Source: Verrucomicrobiales bacterium (GTDB lineage Bacteria; Verrucomicrobiota; Verrucomicrobiia; Limisphaerales; J093). Taken from it: 64,000 bases of DNA. The notes under the pieces were generated by a model that made no database searches, was not told the origin of the DNA, and was given only the letters and a program-made list of their open reading frames with translations. Position 1 is the first letter of the stretch, and the number at the start of each line of letters is the position of its first letter. Positions 18,151 through 27,899 of the stretch are shown here, in pieces. The position numbers were made by a program, and so were the translations under genes. The stretch spans positions 124,001-188,000 of the forward strand of contig JACKPW010000012.1 of the NCBI GenBank assembly GCA_024233215.1, written 5' to 3'.

Positions 18151-18504
18151 GCCGGGGATGTTGGACGGAGCGGGGTCAGGGGGCAAGGTCGGCGTCGCCC
18201 GGTTCGGCAGCTTCCGGCCATAACGATATCATCCAAACGGGGACCGCACGCGGCTCGCGTGCCGTGGCCGGCGGCCCGCCGGGCGCATCCGAGCGGTGCC
18301 GGGTCCACCATTCGGTGACAGGCCATTTTCCTGAGGGCCAGTCGGCGAGGCGCCGATGGGTGCAGCCGGGCCGGTCGCGCTCCCAGGTGCTGCTGAATCA
18401 AGCTGCCTCAAGCGGAGGTCGAGCCTGCAGACGACACGGGAATCTCCCTGTTGAATTCCTTCGGAATCGGCACCATTCTTGCGGCACGACACGGAATTGC
18501 AGTC
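18151..18504. other. Intergenic region between divergent dnaE and DUF1800 genes
   Basis: No gene is supported here. It must contain divergent promoters for dnaE and the DUF1800 gene, but no strong -35/-10 pair was found in either direction. A TTGAAT with a weak CATTCT 17 bases downstream near 18454 is the best plus-strand candidate and is not convincing. Confidence 0.6.
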
Positions 18505-21500
18505 ATGAACAGAAGTCAGAAGATCGGTTGCCTGGCTGGACTCGCGCTTCTCGGTCTGCCGGGATCGTTGGGGGCGGCGGAACGGTTGATGTTGAACTCG
18601 GTCGTGCAGGATGCCGACCGGGTGCTCGTCTCGGTGACCGTGCCCGCGGGATTTGGGCACGCGGTGCTGGAGGGCACCGGGACGGTGCCGGCAGCGGAGC
18701 GGGAGGACCTGATCGCGGGGGCACTGAGCGGCGGCGATGCGGTGGTCACATTTCGCGTCCCGGTGGATTCGGTTCAGCGTTTTCTCACCTTTCGGGCCGG
18801 TCCGGAACCGGCGGTGCCGCCGTCCACCTGGTCCGGCCCGGGGTATTTCGCCGTGACCGAACTCAGCGACGTGCCGCTGACGGAGGTCGAGCGCGTGGAC
18901 CACGTGTTCAACCGCCTGGCCTACGGACCCAGTGCGGCGGACCGGGCCTGGGTGGAGGAGATTGGCCTGGATGGCTATCTCGAACTGCAGCTTGCTCCCG
19001 ACCAGATCGATGAGACCGGGAATGTGCGGTTGCTGGAGGCCGAGGCTGCGTTGTTTACCTCGGAATTGCCGAGGGCGGACACGGCATTGGTGCGGGCCGG
19101 GGAATCCTGGCATTACGCCAAGGGTATCGTGGCGCCGCCGGCGGACTGGGCGCAACCCGGCTTCGATGACTCGGCCTGGCTGGTCGGCCCGACCGGCATC
19201 GGCTACGGCGATGGCGATGATGCGACGGTTCTGGATGACATGCGCCAGACCACTGAGCAGACGGGTTACCTCACAGTGTTCCTGCGTCGCACGTTTCGCG
19301 TGACCGATCCCGCTGCCGTGGACCGGTTGATCTTCCGCGTGGATTACGATGACGGCTTCGTGGCGTGGCTCAACGGGGTGGAAGTGGCGCGGGCCGGCGT
19401 CGCGGGAACGATTCCGCGGTTCGATCAGGCGGCCAGTGACCTCCATGAAGCGGGGGAACCCGAGGAGTTCGACCTGACGCCGCGGAAGGACCTGCTGCAG
19501 GCCGGCGACAATGTGCTGGCGATCCAGGTGCACAATGAGAACCTCACCAGCAGCGATCTGACCATGATCCCCGTGCTGCTCGACCGCACGATCCTGCCGG
19601 GCGACCCGCTGGTCCGCATCGCCGGAGTGGAGGAACTGCAGCAATTGGTGCATGTGCGCGGGGCCTATGCCCGGCGCCAACTGCAGGCGGTCCTGGCCGA
19701 GTTCTGGGAAAACCACTTCACCACGGATTCCGACAAGGTGGCGGACTATTTCGATGACCTGGACAATTCCGACGGCCTGGATGCCATGTCGCCCGGACAG
19801 GCGGAGGTGGAGGCGGCGCAGGCGGAGTTTGAGGAATACCAGTTCTTTCACGACCACGCGCTCGGCAACTTCGGAGATCTCCTGCTCTACAGCGCCACCA
19901 GCCCGGCCATGTTGATCTACCTCGACAGCGTGCTGAACCGGGCCGGCGCCGCGAACGAGAATTACGCACGCGAGATTCTTGAACTCTTCGGATTCGGGGT
20001 GGACAACCGGTACACCCAGACCGACATCGAGCAGTTGGCCCGCTGTTTCACCGGGTGGACGGTCCGGAAGATCCAGCCGGAACTGCGTCCCGACTTCCCG
20101 GACTCGGCCCGCCATCCCCGGACCGACGCGAGCGTGCAGTTCGCCGAGGATCCGATCGTCGAGGTCGGGCCGGGGTGGAAGTACTTCAAAGGTCGGGAGG
20201 AACCTTCGCCCGGCGTGGGCGGGGAACCGACCGTGGCCTGGACACAGCCGGAGTTTGACGACACAGCCTGGACCGACGGGGCCACCAGCATCGGCTACGG
20301 CGACGACGACGACGCCACGGTGCTCGGAGACATGCGATTCAACTACCTCTCGGTCTACCTGCGGCGCGAATTCACGGTGGAGCCGGGCCAACCACTCGAT
20401 GGCTTGGTGTTCACGGCGGCGTACGACGACGGGTTCGTGGCCTATCTGAACGGGGTCGAGATCGGCCGCAGCCCGAATCTCGACGAGGCCGGCACGCCGC
20501 CGGCTTACGACGGAGTTCCCAACCCGGATCACGAGGTGACCGATCCTTCCGTCATCGTTCAGATGGAGCCTTTCCTCGCAGTCCTCCGTCCCGCGCCGGA
20601 GGTGAATATGCTGGCAATCCAAGTCCACAATGTCTCGGTCAACAGCTCCGACCTCTCCATCCATCCGCGGTTGGTGCGCCGGAGCCCGCTGCCCGGGAGC
20701 ATCGAGAATGGTGATCCCTACGGGGCCTGGGTCTTTCGGTTCAATCCGGACGAACACGACGCCGGCGCGAAGGAGCTTTTCGTTGGCACGCCCGACGCCC
20801 TGCAGATTCCCGCGGGTCGCACCGGGGTGGACGGGGTCCGGGACGCCATTGATGTCATCGATGCCATGGTCTCCCATCCCTCCTGCCGGGAGTTCATCTG
20901 CCTCAAGCTCATCAACAAGTTCGTGTCCGATGACATCAACCTCGTGTCCTTCCATGACGGTACGGCGCCGGAGGGGTTGCGCCTGTTGCTCGAGGACGCG
21001 ATGGCGGCGTGGATGAGCACCAGTCCGCCCGGCCACATTGGGACGGTGTTGCGCGCGATCCTGCGGCCCGACACCGGGGACGGCTGGTTCTGGTCGCAAG
21101 GCGCGTATCGCAACAAGATCAAGACACCGGTCGAGTTCATCAACAGCAGTCTCCGGGCGCTCGACGCCACGGCGGAGAGCACGCTGTTGCCGACGGCGAA
21201 CGCCACCATGGGGATGGAACTGTTCACCCGGGACGATCCGGATGGGTGGTCGGAGATCGGGCTGGACTGGATGGACACTGCCGGGTTGCTCGCGCGCATC
21301 CGGTTTCTCCAGACCCTGGCCGGCAATCTCGACACGCGTCTTTCCTGGGAGTCGGACACCTTCCTGGATGGGCTTTCCCAACCGGATGCCTCGGGCATTG
21401 TCGATTACTTCAATGCGTTCCTGTTCGGCGGGCTGATCACGGATTCCCAGCGCGAGGTCTTGATCCGGTTTGCCGGCACGGACGACCTCGGTCAGCCGCT

Positions 21501-21591
21501 TCCCTTCGATCCGGCCCGGGCGGACTATCCGCGACGGGCCCGCGAACTGATCACTCTCATTCTCGCCCTGCCCCAGTGGCACAACCAGTAG
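18505..21591 (+). CDS. DUF1800 family protein with two inserted beta-sandwich domains
   Basis: 1028 residues from the ATG at 18505, which gives a standard signal peptide (KIGCLAGLALLGLPGSLGA); an in-frame ATG at 18451 is less likely. DUF1800 hallmarks are HVFNRLAYGPSAADRAWVEE near the N-terminus, ENYAREILELFGFGVD and QLARCFTGWTV. Two homologous insertions, about residues 205-362 and 555-722, share WxQPxFDDxAW, GIGYGD, YDDGFVAWLNGVEV and VLAIQVHN motifs and resemble galactose-binding-like sandwiches. The DUF1501 gene follows after 21 bases. This gene pair is frequent in Planctomycetes and Verrucomicrobia; its biochemical function is unknown. The protein is about twice the size of minimal DUF1800 members. 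Confidence 0.9.
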   Translation: MNRSQKIGCLAGLALLGLPGSLGAAERLMLNSVVQDADRVLVSVTVPAGFGHAVLEGTGTVPAAEREDLIAGALSGGDAVVTFRVPVDSVQRFLTFRAGPEPAVPPSTWSGPGYFAVTELSDVPLTEVERVDHVFNRLAYGPSAADRAWVEEIGLDGYLELQLAPDQIDETGNVRLLEAEAALFTSELPRADTALVRAGESWHYAKGIVAPPADWAQPGFDDSAWLVGPTGIGYGDGDDATVLDDMRQTTEQTGYLTVFLRRTFRVTDPAAVDRLIFRVDYDDGFVAWLNGVEVARAGVAGTIPRFDQAASDLHEAGEPEEFDLTPRKDLLQAGDNVLAIQVHNENLTSSDLTMIPVLLDRTILPGDPLVRIAGVEELQQLVHVRGAYARRQLQAVLAEFWENHFTTDSDKVADYFDDLDNSDGLDAMSPGQAEVEAAQAEFEEYQFFHDHALGNFGDLLLYSATSPAMLIYLDSVLNRAGAANENYAREILELFGFGVDNRYTQTDIEQLARCFTGWTVRKIQPELRPDFPDSARHPRTDASVQFAEDPIVEVGPGWKYFKGREEPSPGVGGEPTVAWTQPEFDDTAWTDGATSIGYGDDDDATVLGDMRFNYLSVYLRREFTVEPGQPLDGLVFTAAYDDGFVAYLNGVEIGRSPNLDEAGTPPAYDGVPNPDHEVTDPSVIVQMEPFLAVLRPAPEVNMLAIQVHNVSVNSSDLSIHPRLVRRSPLPGSIENGDPYGAWVFRFNPDEHDAGAKELFVGTPDALQIPAGRTGVDGVRDAIDVIDAMVSHPSCREFICLKLINKFVSDDINLVSFHDGTAPEGLRLLLEDAMAAWMSTSPPGHIGTVLRAILRPDTGDGWFWSQGAYRNKIKTPVEFINSSLRALDATAESTLLPTANATMGMELFTRDDPDGWSEIGLDWMDTAGLLARIRFLQTLAGNLDTRLSWESDTFLDGLSQPDASGIVDYFNAFLFGGLITDSQREVLIRFAGTDDLGQPLPFDPARADYPRRARELITLILALPQWHNQ

Positions 21592-21612
21592 CTCACCCTT
21601 CCTCTGATCGCC

Positions 21613-22995
21613 ATGAACCTGCTGTTCTCACGCCGTCGATTCTTCAAGGCCGCCACCCTTGGACTGGGCGGGCTCACCCTCGGCTCCGTGCCCGGGCCGT
21701 TTCAGCGGCGTCTGCTCGCCGCCGCACCGGGGGGAAACCGCCGCAAGCTGCTCTTCATCTTCCAGTCCGGCGGCAATGACGGCATCAACACCGTCATCCC
21801 GCGCGGCGATCCCGACTACAGCACCGCCACCCGGCCGACGTTGTTTGTGCCGGAAGCCACGGCGCTCGACACCGGCAACGGGTTCGCACAGCTCCATCCC
21901 AGCCTGCAGCCGTTGATGGAGATCTATAACCAGTCGGGTCTGAACGGGGTGGAGGGCCCGGGCAACCTCGCCCTGCTGCACCGCGTCGGATACGCCAACC
22001 AATCCCGATCCCACTTCGACAGTCAGCAATTCTGGCAGAACGGCGTTCCCGGAGATCCCAAGCTGGAGGAGGGGCTCTTCTACCGGCACCTGGCCCGCAC
22101 GCTGGACCTGAAGGACGAGGCCAACAGCTTCGTGGCGGCGGCGCTCTCCAGCTCCCAGATGGTGGCGCTCAAGGGAGCCGATCCCATCCCGAACTTCACC
22201 GCCTCGGACCAGTTCAACGTGCTCGGGAACAGCGTTCGTGCCGCGAAGTTCCTGGGGCACCTGCCCACCAACGGAGGCGGGGCGGACGGCGAGGGCCTGC
22301 TTGGGCTTTACGGGGGTGCCCCCGACCGTTACGGCCGGCCTTACCGTGCCTTGATCCACGACACCGGCCGCCTGATGGGGGCCACGATCAACACCCTGCA
22401 GGCCGCGCTTTCGCAGGGGACCTACACCCCCGAAAACCGAGCGGTCTACCCGACCGGCACGTTTGGCAACCGCCTGCAGGAGGCCGCCATGCTCTTCAAG
22501 CGGACGCCGGTGCGAATCCTCGGGCTCAACCTTGGTGGTTGGGATACCCACAGCAACCAGGGACTGGCCAACGGCAGCCAGGGACAACTTCTCGAAAGGC
22601 TGGCCACGGGACTCCAGGCGCTTTACCGCGATCTCCAATCCCAATGGGAGGACTTGCTGATCGTGACGATGACGGAGTTTGGCCGGACTTCGGAGGAGAA
22701 CGGCAGCGGGGGTACGGACCACGGGGAGTCCAGCGTTGTCTTCGCGGCCGGCGGGGGCGTGAGAGGGGGCGTCTACAACTGCGACCCCCAATCCTGGGAA
22801 TCCGGGGCGATGTTCAGCGAGCGGGATCGCTACCTCGCCCGCCGCACGGATTTCCGGACCGTCTTTGGCGAGATCTTCACCGCGCATTTCGGCGATAATA
22901 CGGCCCTGCTGGATGCCATCATGCCCGGCTACTCCGAGGCCGCGGCGGCGGATCCCGCCACCTTCCAGCAACTGGGTTTCCTGGGCGGAGCCTGA
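21613..22995 (+). CDS. DUF1501 family protein with Tat-type leader
   Basis: 460 residues. The N-terminus SRRRFFKAATLGLGGLTLG is a twin-arginine signal, so the folded protein is exported. The body begins RKLLFIFQSGGNDGINTVIP, the DUF1501 signature; the fold is related to the alkaline phosphatase/sulfatase superfamily. Later motifs include GWDTHSNQ, MTEFGRT and DHGESSVVFAAGG, in which Asp/His residues could bind metal. The active-site Cys-x-Pro-x-Arg of sulfatases is absent. The gene lies 21 bases after the DUF1800 gene and is almost certainly co-transcribed with it. Function of the family is not established. Confidence 0.92.
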   Translation: MNLLFSRRRFFKAATLGLGGLTLGSVPGPFQRRLLAAAPGGNRRKLLFIFQSGGNDGINTVIPRGDPDYSTATRPTLFVPEATALDTGNGFAQLHPSLQPLMEIYNQSGLNGVEGPGNLALLHRVGYANQSRSHFDSQQFWQNGVPGDPKLEEGLFYRHLARTLDLKDEANSFVAAALSSSQMVALKGADPIPNFTASDQFNVLGNSVRAAKFLGHLPTNGGGADGEGLLGLYGGAPDRYGRPYRALIHDTGRLMGATINTLQAALSQGTYTPENRAVYPTGTFGNRLQEAAMLFKRTPVRILGLNLGGWDTHSNQGLANGSQGQLLERLATGLQALYRDLQSQWEDLLIVTMTEFGRTSEENGSGGTDHGESSVVFAAGGGVRGGVYNCDPQSWESGAMFSERDRYLARRTDFRTVFGEIFTAHFGDNTALLDAIMPGYSEAAAADPATFQQLGFLGGA

Positions 22996-23005
22996 GTCAT
23001 CCCAC

Positions 23006-23036
23006 CGTAGCCGCCGACGTACAGTCGGCGCAAATC
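23006..23036. repeat. REP-like palindrome (GCCGAC...GTCGGC type)
   Basis: GTAGCCGCCGACGTACAGTC followed by GGCGCAAATC forms a short hairpin (GCCGAC/GTCGGC). Closely similar sequence occurs at 34245-34272 and, inverted, at 34367-34394; a fragment GGACGTCAGTCCGC occurs at 23114-23127. Confidence 0.6.
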
Positions 23037-23250
23037 AACCGGCCCGAGGCGTGACCGATTCCCCGTGGCACGGGACTGCCGTCGCGCCCGCCAAATCCGG
23101 GCCCGGGTGCACCGGACGTCAGTCCGCGCGGCCGCCCGGAGTCGAACGAACGGATTCCGGGTCGGCCCGGGGCCGGTCGACAGCCCGCCGTTTGCTTGTT
23201 ACGTTCACATTCATGACAGACAGGCATCAGCCTGCCCGGGCAATCCTCCC

Positions 23251-24915
23251 ATGCAACCGGTGAATGCCATCCCGCCGGAAGTCCGGGGCCTGTGCCAAAA
23301 GGGCGCGTCCGCGTTGCAGGCCGGTCGACTGCAGGCCGCGCTCAAGCATCTCAGCGCGGCCGCGCAAAAGACCCCTGAAGCCCCGGGTGTGCTCCAGCTT
23401 TTCGCCGACGCCTGCCATCGGGCGGGCGAAGTGATGACCGCGCTGCGGCTCTACGACCGGGTGATTCAGCTGGGGGGTGCCACCGCCTCCACCTGGCGCG
23501 CCACGGGCAACGCGCTTTCGGATGTCGGCGAATACGCCCAGGCAATCGGGGCGTTCGAGCGTGCCATCACGCTTGCCCCGGAGGACGCGGAATCGCACCA
23601 GCACCTGAGCCGGGTGCTCTATCGGTTGGGCGAGATCGACCGGGCCATGGTGGAATTGGAGGTGGCCGGTCGGCACACGGACAGCACGGCGCCGTGGGTA
23701 AGCCTGGCCACGGTGGTGCCCGGATCTCCGACTGCATCGCCGGAACGGATTCTCGAGGTTCGCCGGGATTGTGCGCGGCGCCTGATGCAGGCGGAGCGGC
23801 GGTTGCCGGCGCGACCGGAGGTCCGCCGCGACGCCGGCCCTCTGCTGCGCATCGGCTACGTTTCCTCGTGGTTTCACGCGGCCAACTACATGAAGCCGGT
23901 GTGGGGATTGATCCGGCATCACGACCGCAGCGCCTTCGAAATCCACCTTTTCAGCGATTCGCCCCTGCCCGAGCCCGCCCCGGCTGCGCTTTGCCCGGAG
24001 GACCGGGTTCATCTCACGAAGCACTTGGACAATCGTCAGTTGGCCCGGCGGATCGCCACGTTGGGCATCGACGTTCTGGTGGATCTCAACGCCTACAGCA
24101 CGCCGGCCCGGCTGCCACTCTGGCTGGCGCCCCCGGCCCCGGTCACGGTGGGGTGGTTTAACGGCTTCGCCCCCTCGGGGCTGCCCGGCTTCGACCATCT
24201 CGTGGGTGACGACGCGGTGATCCATCAGGGTGACGAAGCGTGGTTCACGGAGACGCTGCTGCGACTGCCCCTCAGCTATCTCACCTGGGAGGTCCCACAT
24301 CCCGTCCCGCCGGTGCGACCCCCACCGTGCGTCCGCGAGGGCGGGTTCACCTTCGGCAGCCTGGTGAGCCAGTACAAGATCACGCCCGGTGTCCTCGATG
24401 CCTGGGGCCGCATCCTCCGGGACGCTCCCACCGCGCGTCTGCTGCTGGCGAATGCCTCCCTGAAGTCGCCGCACAATCAGGCCTGGCTGAAGGAACGTCT
24501 GGCGGAACGAAGCGTCCGGGAGGAACAGCTCATCCTGCGCGGGGGCGCGGAGCATTTGGATTACCTCAGGAACTACGACGACATCGACGTTGCCCTCGAC
24601 GCGTTCCCCTACAACGGCGGCACGACCACGATGGAGGCGGTGTGGCAGGGCGTGCCGGTCTTGACGTTCAGCGGCGATCGCTGGGCGTCGCGCACAAGCT
24701 GCAGCATTCTCCGGGACACGCACCTCGGCGAGTTCGTGGCTGCGGACGTCGATGGCTACGTGGCGAAAGCCATTGCGCTGGCGAGCGATCCGGCGGTCGG
24801 CGAGTGCCTCCTGCCCATGCGGATGCAAATGCGGGAACGGTTGGCGACTTCCCGGGCCTGCGACACGGCTGAACTTGCCCGGGAAATGGAGGTTCTCTAC
24901 CGGCGGATCGGCTGA
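23251..24915 (+). CDS. TPR protein with O-GlcNAc-transferase-like (SPINDLY/GT41) domain
   Basis: 554 residues from the ATG at 23251. Residues 1-150 contain about three tetratricopeptide repeats (GASALQAGRLQAALKHL, GNALSDVGEYAQAIGAFERA, SRVLYRLGEIDRAMVEL). Residues about 195-550 match the GT41 catalytic region: RIGYVSSWFHAANYM, a mid-domain TFGSLVSQYKITPGVLDAW whose Lys aligns with the catalytic Lys of eukaryotic OGT, and DAFPYNGGTTTMEAVWQGVPVL, the nucleotide-sugar site. The family transfers GlcNAc or another sugar to Ser/Thr of proteins; the acceptor here is unknown. It has no signal peptide. The 3' end overlaps the convergent sulfatase gene by 19 bases. Confidence 0.9.
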   Translation: MQPVNAIPPEVRGLCQKGASALQAGRLQAALKHLSAAAQKTPEAPGVLQLFADACHRAGEVMTALRLYDRVIQLGGATASTWRATGNALSDVGEYAQAIGAFERAITLAPEDAESHQHLSRVLYRLGEIDRAMVELEVAGRHTDSTAPWVSLATVVPGSPTASPERILEVRRDCARRLMQAERRLPARPEVRRDAGPLLRIGYVSSWFHAANYMKPVWGLIRHHDRSAFEIHLFSDSPLPEPAPAALCPEDRVHLTKHLDNRQLARRIATLGIDVLVDLNAYSTPARLPLWLAPPAPVTVGWFNGFAPSGLPGFDHLVGDDAVIHQGDEAWFTETLLRLPLSYLTWEVPHPVPPVRPPPCVREGGFTFGSLVSQYKITPGVLDAWGRILRDAPTARLLLANASLKSPHNQAWLKERLAERSVREEQLILRGGAEHLDYLRNYDDIDVALDAFPYNGGTTTMEAVWQGVPVLTFSGDRWASRTSCSILRDTHLGEFVAADVDGYVAKAIALASDPAVGECLLPMRMQMRERLATSRACDTAELAREMEVLYRRIG

Positions 24916-26306
24916 GGCATCGGCGCATCCAAACGGACGCGCCATTCGCGCAGGCGGCCCAGCAGCTCGTCGCGTTTGTCCGGCAACGTCGCGGCGAGGT
25001 TTGTGGTTTCGCTGAGATCCTCATCCAGGTTGTAGAGTTCGAGGTGCCCGTCCTCGAGGAATTCCATCAGCTTGAAATCGCCGTCGCGAATGACGCTGAC
25101 CGGCGTGGTCCGCCAGGTGTTCTCCCGGATGTAGCTTTCGAGATAGCCGGGGAAATGCCAGAAGATCGGCGGACGTTTCGCCATTTCGTGTTCGTTCGCG
25201 GTCAGCAGGCCGGCGAAGCTCGCCCCATCCAGAGGTTGTCCCGTGGGTGCCTCCGCTCCGGCCAGGGCCAGCAAGGTCGGGTAGAGGTCCACGTGAATCA
25301 GCGGGGCATCGCACCGGCTGCCCGGCTTCACGTGACCCGGCCAGCGCACCAACAACGGCACCCGCACGCCCCCCTCATGCAGCGATCCCTTCCCTTCCCG
25401 CAACGGCCAGTTGTCCGTGGTGCCCTTCCGCCCCTCAAAAACCGGCGAGGCGTAGCCCCCCACGCCGCCATTGTCGCTGGAGAAGATCAGCACGGTATCG
25501 TCGGCCAGCCCCAGACTCTCGAGACAAGCCATCACCCGCCCGACGCTTTCGTCCACGCTGGCGATCATGGCGGCATAGACGGCGTGGTTGTGGCCCTCGG
25601 CGGCCGGGCGGTTGCGGAATCGCTCGATCAGGTCGGCCTTCGCCTGCAGCGGCGAATGCACCGCAAAGTGCGGCAGGTAGAGGAAGAACGGTTCCTCCCG
25701 ATGCCGCCGGATGAAATCGACGGCGTGATCCGTGAGCCAGTCGGCGAGGTAGGCGTTGGCGGCGACCGGCTCCGGCGGGACCGGTTTGAAATCGAAGTGA
25801 CGGCCGTTGGCCACGATCGCTTCGTCGAACCCGCGTTGGGACGGGTGATGCCGGTCGTCCGTGCCGAGATGCCATTTGCCGAACATGCCGGTGCGATAGC
25901 CGGCCCGCCGGAGGGCCTCCGCCACCGTCACCTTGTCGAGCGGCAGCTTTTGCACGTTGTCGACCGGGATCATGCGGCGGTCGGCCTCCTTGCCGCGGGC
26001 GCCGCTGGCGACGGTGTAGATGCCGGTGCGCGGGGCATACTGGCCGGACATGAGGGCGGCGCGCGTGGGGGCGCAGTTCTGGCAATTGTAATAGGCGGTG
26101 AACCGCATGCCTTCCGCTGCCAAAGCGTCGATTGCCGGCGTCTCGTAATAGCGCGAGCCCTGGCAGCCGAGGTCCGTCCAACCCAGGTCATCCGCGAGGA
26201 TGAAGACGAGGTTCGGGGGGCGGGCCGCCTCCACGTGCGCTGTGCAGAAGACGGAAGCGGTCCAGAGGACGGCGAGGACGGAACAAACAACGCGATTCGG
26301 CTTCAT
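24897..26306 (-). CDS. Sulfatase
   Basis: 469 residues with a signal peptide ending near AHVEA (residue 27). The core begins RPPNLVFILADDLGWTDLGC. The formylglycine site is CAPTR at Cys78 (C-x-P-x-R). Further landmarks are GKWHLG, FLYLPHFAVHSPLQ and FSSDNGG, as in N-acetylgalactosamine-6- or iduronate-type sulfatases; substrate cannot be fixed from sequence alone. Length is normal. The 3' end overlaps the end of the convergent GT41-like gene by 19 bases, an unusually tight packing. Its start is about 100 bases from gatB, from which it diverges. Confidence 0.93.
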   Translation of the reverse strand: MKPNRVVCSVLAVLWTASVFCTAHVEAARPPNLVFILADDLGWTDLGCQGSRYYETPAIDALAAEGMRFTAYYNCQNCAPTRAALMSGQYAPRTGIYTVASGARGKEADRRMIPVDNVQKLPLDKVTVAEALRRAGYRTGMFGKWHLGTDDRHHPSQRGFDEAIVANGRHFDFKPVPPEPVAANAYLADWLTDHAVDFIRRHREEPFFLYLPHFAVHSPLQAKADLIERFRNRPAAEGHNHAVYAAMIASVDESVGRVMACLESLGLADDTVLIFSSDNGGVGGYASPVFEGRKGTTDNWPLREGKGSLHEGGVRVPLLVRWPGHVKPGSRCDAPLIHVDLYPTLLALAGAEAPTGQPLDGASFAGLLTANEHEMAKRPPIFWHFPGYLESYIRENTWRTTPVSVIRDGDFKLMEFLEDGHLELYNLDEDLSETTNLAATLPDKRDELLGRLREWRVRLDAPMPQPIRR

Positions 26307-26408
26307 GCACGGAACTGTGGGAAGGTCCCCCGCGGTCGGTCAAGCCCGGCGCTCCAGCAAGAAATGGTGTTGCCGGTCGCCGGTTGTGGTTCAATCCGTT
26401 CCGGCGTT

Positions 26409-27890
26409 ATGGAATACGAAGCGGTCATCGGACTGGAAACCCACGTCCAACTCAAGACGAAGTCGAAGATGTGGTGCGGCTGCGCAAATGCGTTTGGCGC
26501 ATCGCCGAACACGAACGTCTGCCCCGTTTGCCTGGGCATGCCGGGGGTGTTGCCCGTGCCCAATGAGGAAGCCCTGCGCCTGACCGTGCTCACGGGGCTG
26601 CTGCTCAACAGCGAGATCCCGCGCCGGGCCAAGTTCGACCGGAAGAACTACTTCTATCCGGACATGCCCAAGAACTACCAGCTCACGCAATACGATCAGC
26701 CGTCCACCTTGGGGGGATATCTCGATTTCGAGTTCGAGGGAGGCATCCAGCGGGTTCGCATCACCCGGGCTCACCTGGAGGAGGACGTCGGCAAGAGCAC
26801 GCACTTTGATCGCCACAGCGGCGTGGATTTCAACCGCGCCGGCGTGCCGCTGCTGGAGATTGTCTCCGAGCCGGACATCACCAGCGCCGACATGGCCCAG
26901 GCCTATCTCAACGCGCTCAAGGACGTTCTCAGCCACGGCGGTATCAGCGACTGCGACATGGAGAAAGGCATGGTGCGTTGCGATGTGAACGTCAGTGTCC
27001 GCCCTAAGGGCACCTCCGAACTCGGCGCCAAGATCGAGATCAAGAACATGAACAGCTTCTCGGGAGTGCGGCGCGCGCTGGACTACGAGATCCCCCGTCA
27101 GATTGCGGTCGTCCAGGGGGGCGGCAAGCTGATCCAGTCCACGCGGCGCTGGGACGACATCGCCGGCATCACCGAGGAGATGCGCACGAAGGAGGACGCC
27201 CACGATTATCGCTACTTTCCCTGTCCCGACCTCATGCCGCTGGAGCCGTCGGACGAGTGGATCGCCGGGGTTCGCGCGCGGATGGTCGAACTGCCACTGG
27301 CACGCAAGCAGCGGTTCATGCGAGATTACCAACTGCCGGCGGGGGATGCCGAGATCTTCAAGAACGACCTGGCCTTGGGGGACTACTTTGAGGGGGTCGC
27401 GCGCGGGGCGAAGAGTCCGAAGGCGATTGCGAACTGGGTGATCAACAATCTGCAGGCCCGGTTGGCGGAAGCCAACGACAGGCGTGTTGCCGAACAGTCC
27501 GCCATGGGCCTCGAGGCGGAGGATCAGGAATTACTGACACTCGCGGCTCTCAAGTTCCCCCCCGTCGCCATTCCGGAACTCGTGGGCCTGGTGGAGAGCG
27601 GGAAGATCAGCACGAAGATCGCGCAGGACGTGTTCGCTGAGATGTTCGAAACCGGCGAGCAACCCGGGGCCATCGTCGAGCGGAAGGGCCTCGTGCAGGT
27701 CAGTGACTCCGGTGCGATCGAGGTGTTTTGCGACCAGGCGATCGCGGCCAACCCGGGACCCGCCGCCGATTTCAAGGCCGGCAAGGTCGCGGCGCTGAAC
27801 TTCCTCAAAGGCCAGGTCATGAAGCTCAGCAAGGGCAAGGCGAACCCGGCCCTAGTTGGGGATCTACTGGAGCGAAAGCTGAAGGGGTGA
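26409..27890 (+). CDS. gatB: Aspartyl/glutamyl-tRNA(Asn/Gln) amidotransferase subunit B
   Basis: 493 residues from the ATG at 26409; the open frame extends far upstream as antisense of the sulfatase gene, but MEYEAVIGLETHVQL is the canonical GatB start. The conserved Cys set (CGCANAF...CPVCLGMPG) forms the zinc site. GVDFNRAGVPLLEIVSEPD and KIEIKNMNSF belong to the kinase-like catalytic core, and the last about 150 residues form the helical GatB/Yqey tail. In the GatCAB complex this subunit phosphorylates Glu- or Asp-tRNA and accepts ammonia from GatA. GatA and GatC are not in the window, so the genes are not clustered here. Confidence 0.97.
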   Translation: MEYEAVIGLETHVQLKTKSKMWCGCANAFGASPNTNVCPVCLGMPGVLPVPNEEALRLTVLTGLLLNSEIPRRAKFDRKNYFYPDMPKNYQLTQYDQPSTLGGYLDFEFEGGIQRVRITRAHLEEDVGKSTHFDRHSGVDFNRAGVPLLEIVSEPDITSADMAQAYLNALKDVLSHGGISDCDMEKGMVRCDVNVSVRPKGTSELGAKIEIKNMNSFSGVRRALDYEIPRQIAVVQGGGKLIQSTRRWDDIAGITEEMRTKEDAHDYRYFPCPDLMPLEPSDEWIAGVRARMVELPLARKQRFMRDYQLPAGDAEIFKNDLALGDYFEGVARGAKSPKAIANWVINNLQARLAEANDRRVAEQSAMGLEAEDQELLTLAALKFPPVAIPELVGLVESGKISTKIAQDVFAEMFETGEQPGAIVERKGLVQVSDSGAIEVFCDQAIAANPGPAADFKAGKVAALNFLKGQVMKLSKGKANPALVGDLLERKLKG

Positions 27891-27899
27891 GCTTCGGGG

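Noticed and set aside
18229..21582. Minus-strand open frame of 1117 residues opposite the DUF1800 gene
   Set aside because: Arg/His/Pro-rich shadow of the coding strand in high-GC DNA; the plus strand has clear domains and a signal peptide.
25044..26408. Long open frame in front of gatB that would make a 948-residue protein
   Set aside because: It is antisense to the sulfatase gene and has no family features; the gatB family starts at MEYEAVIGL (26409).
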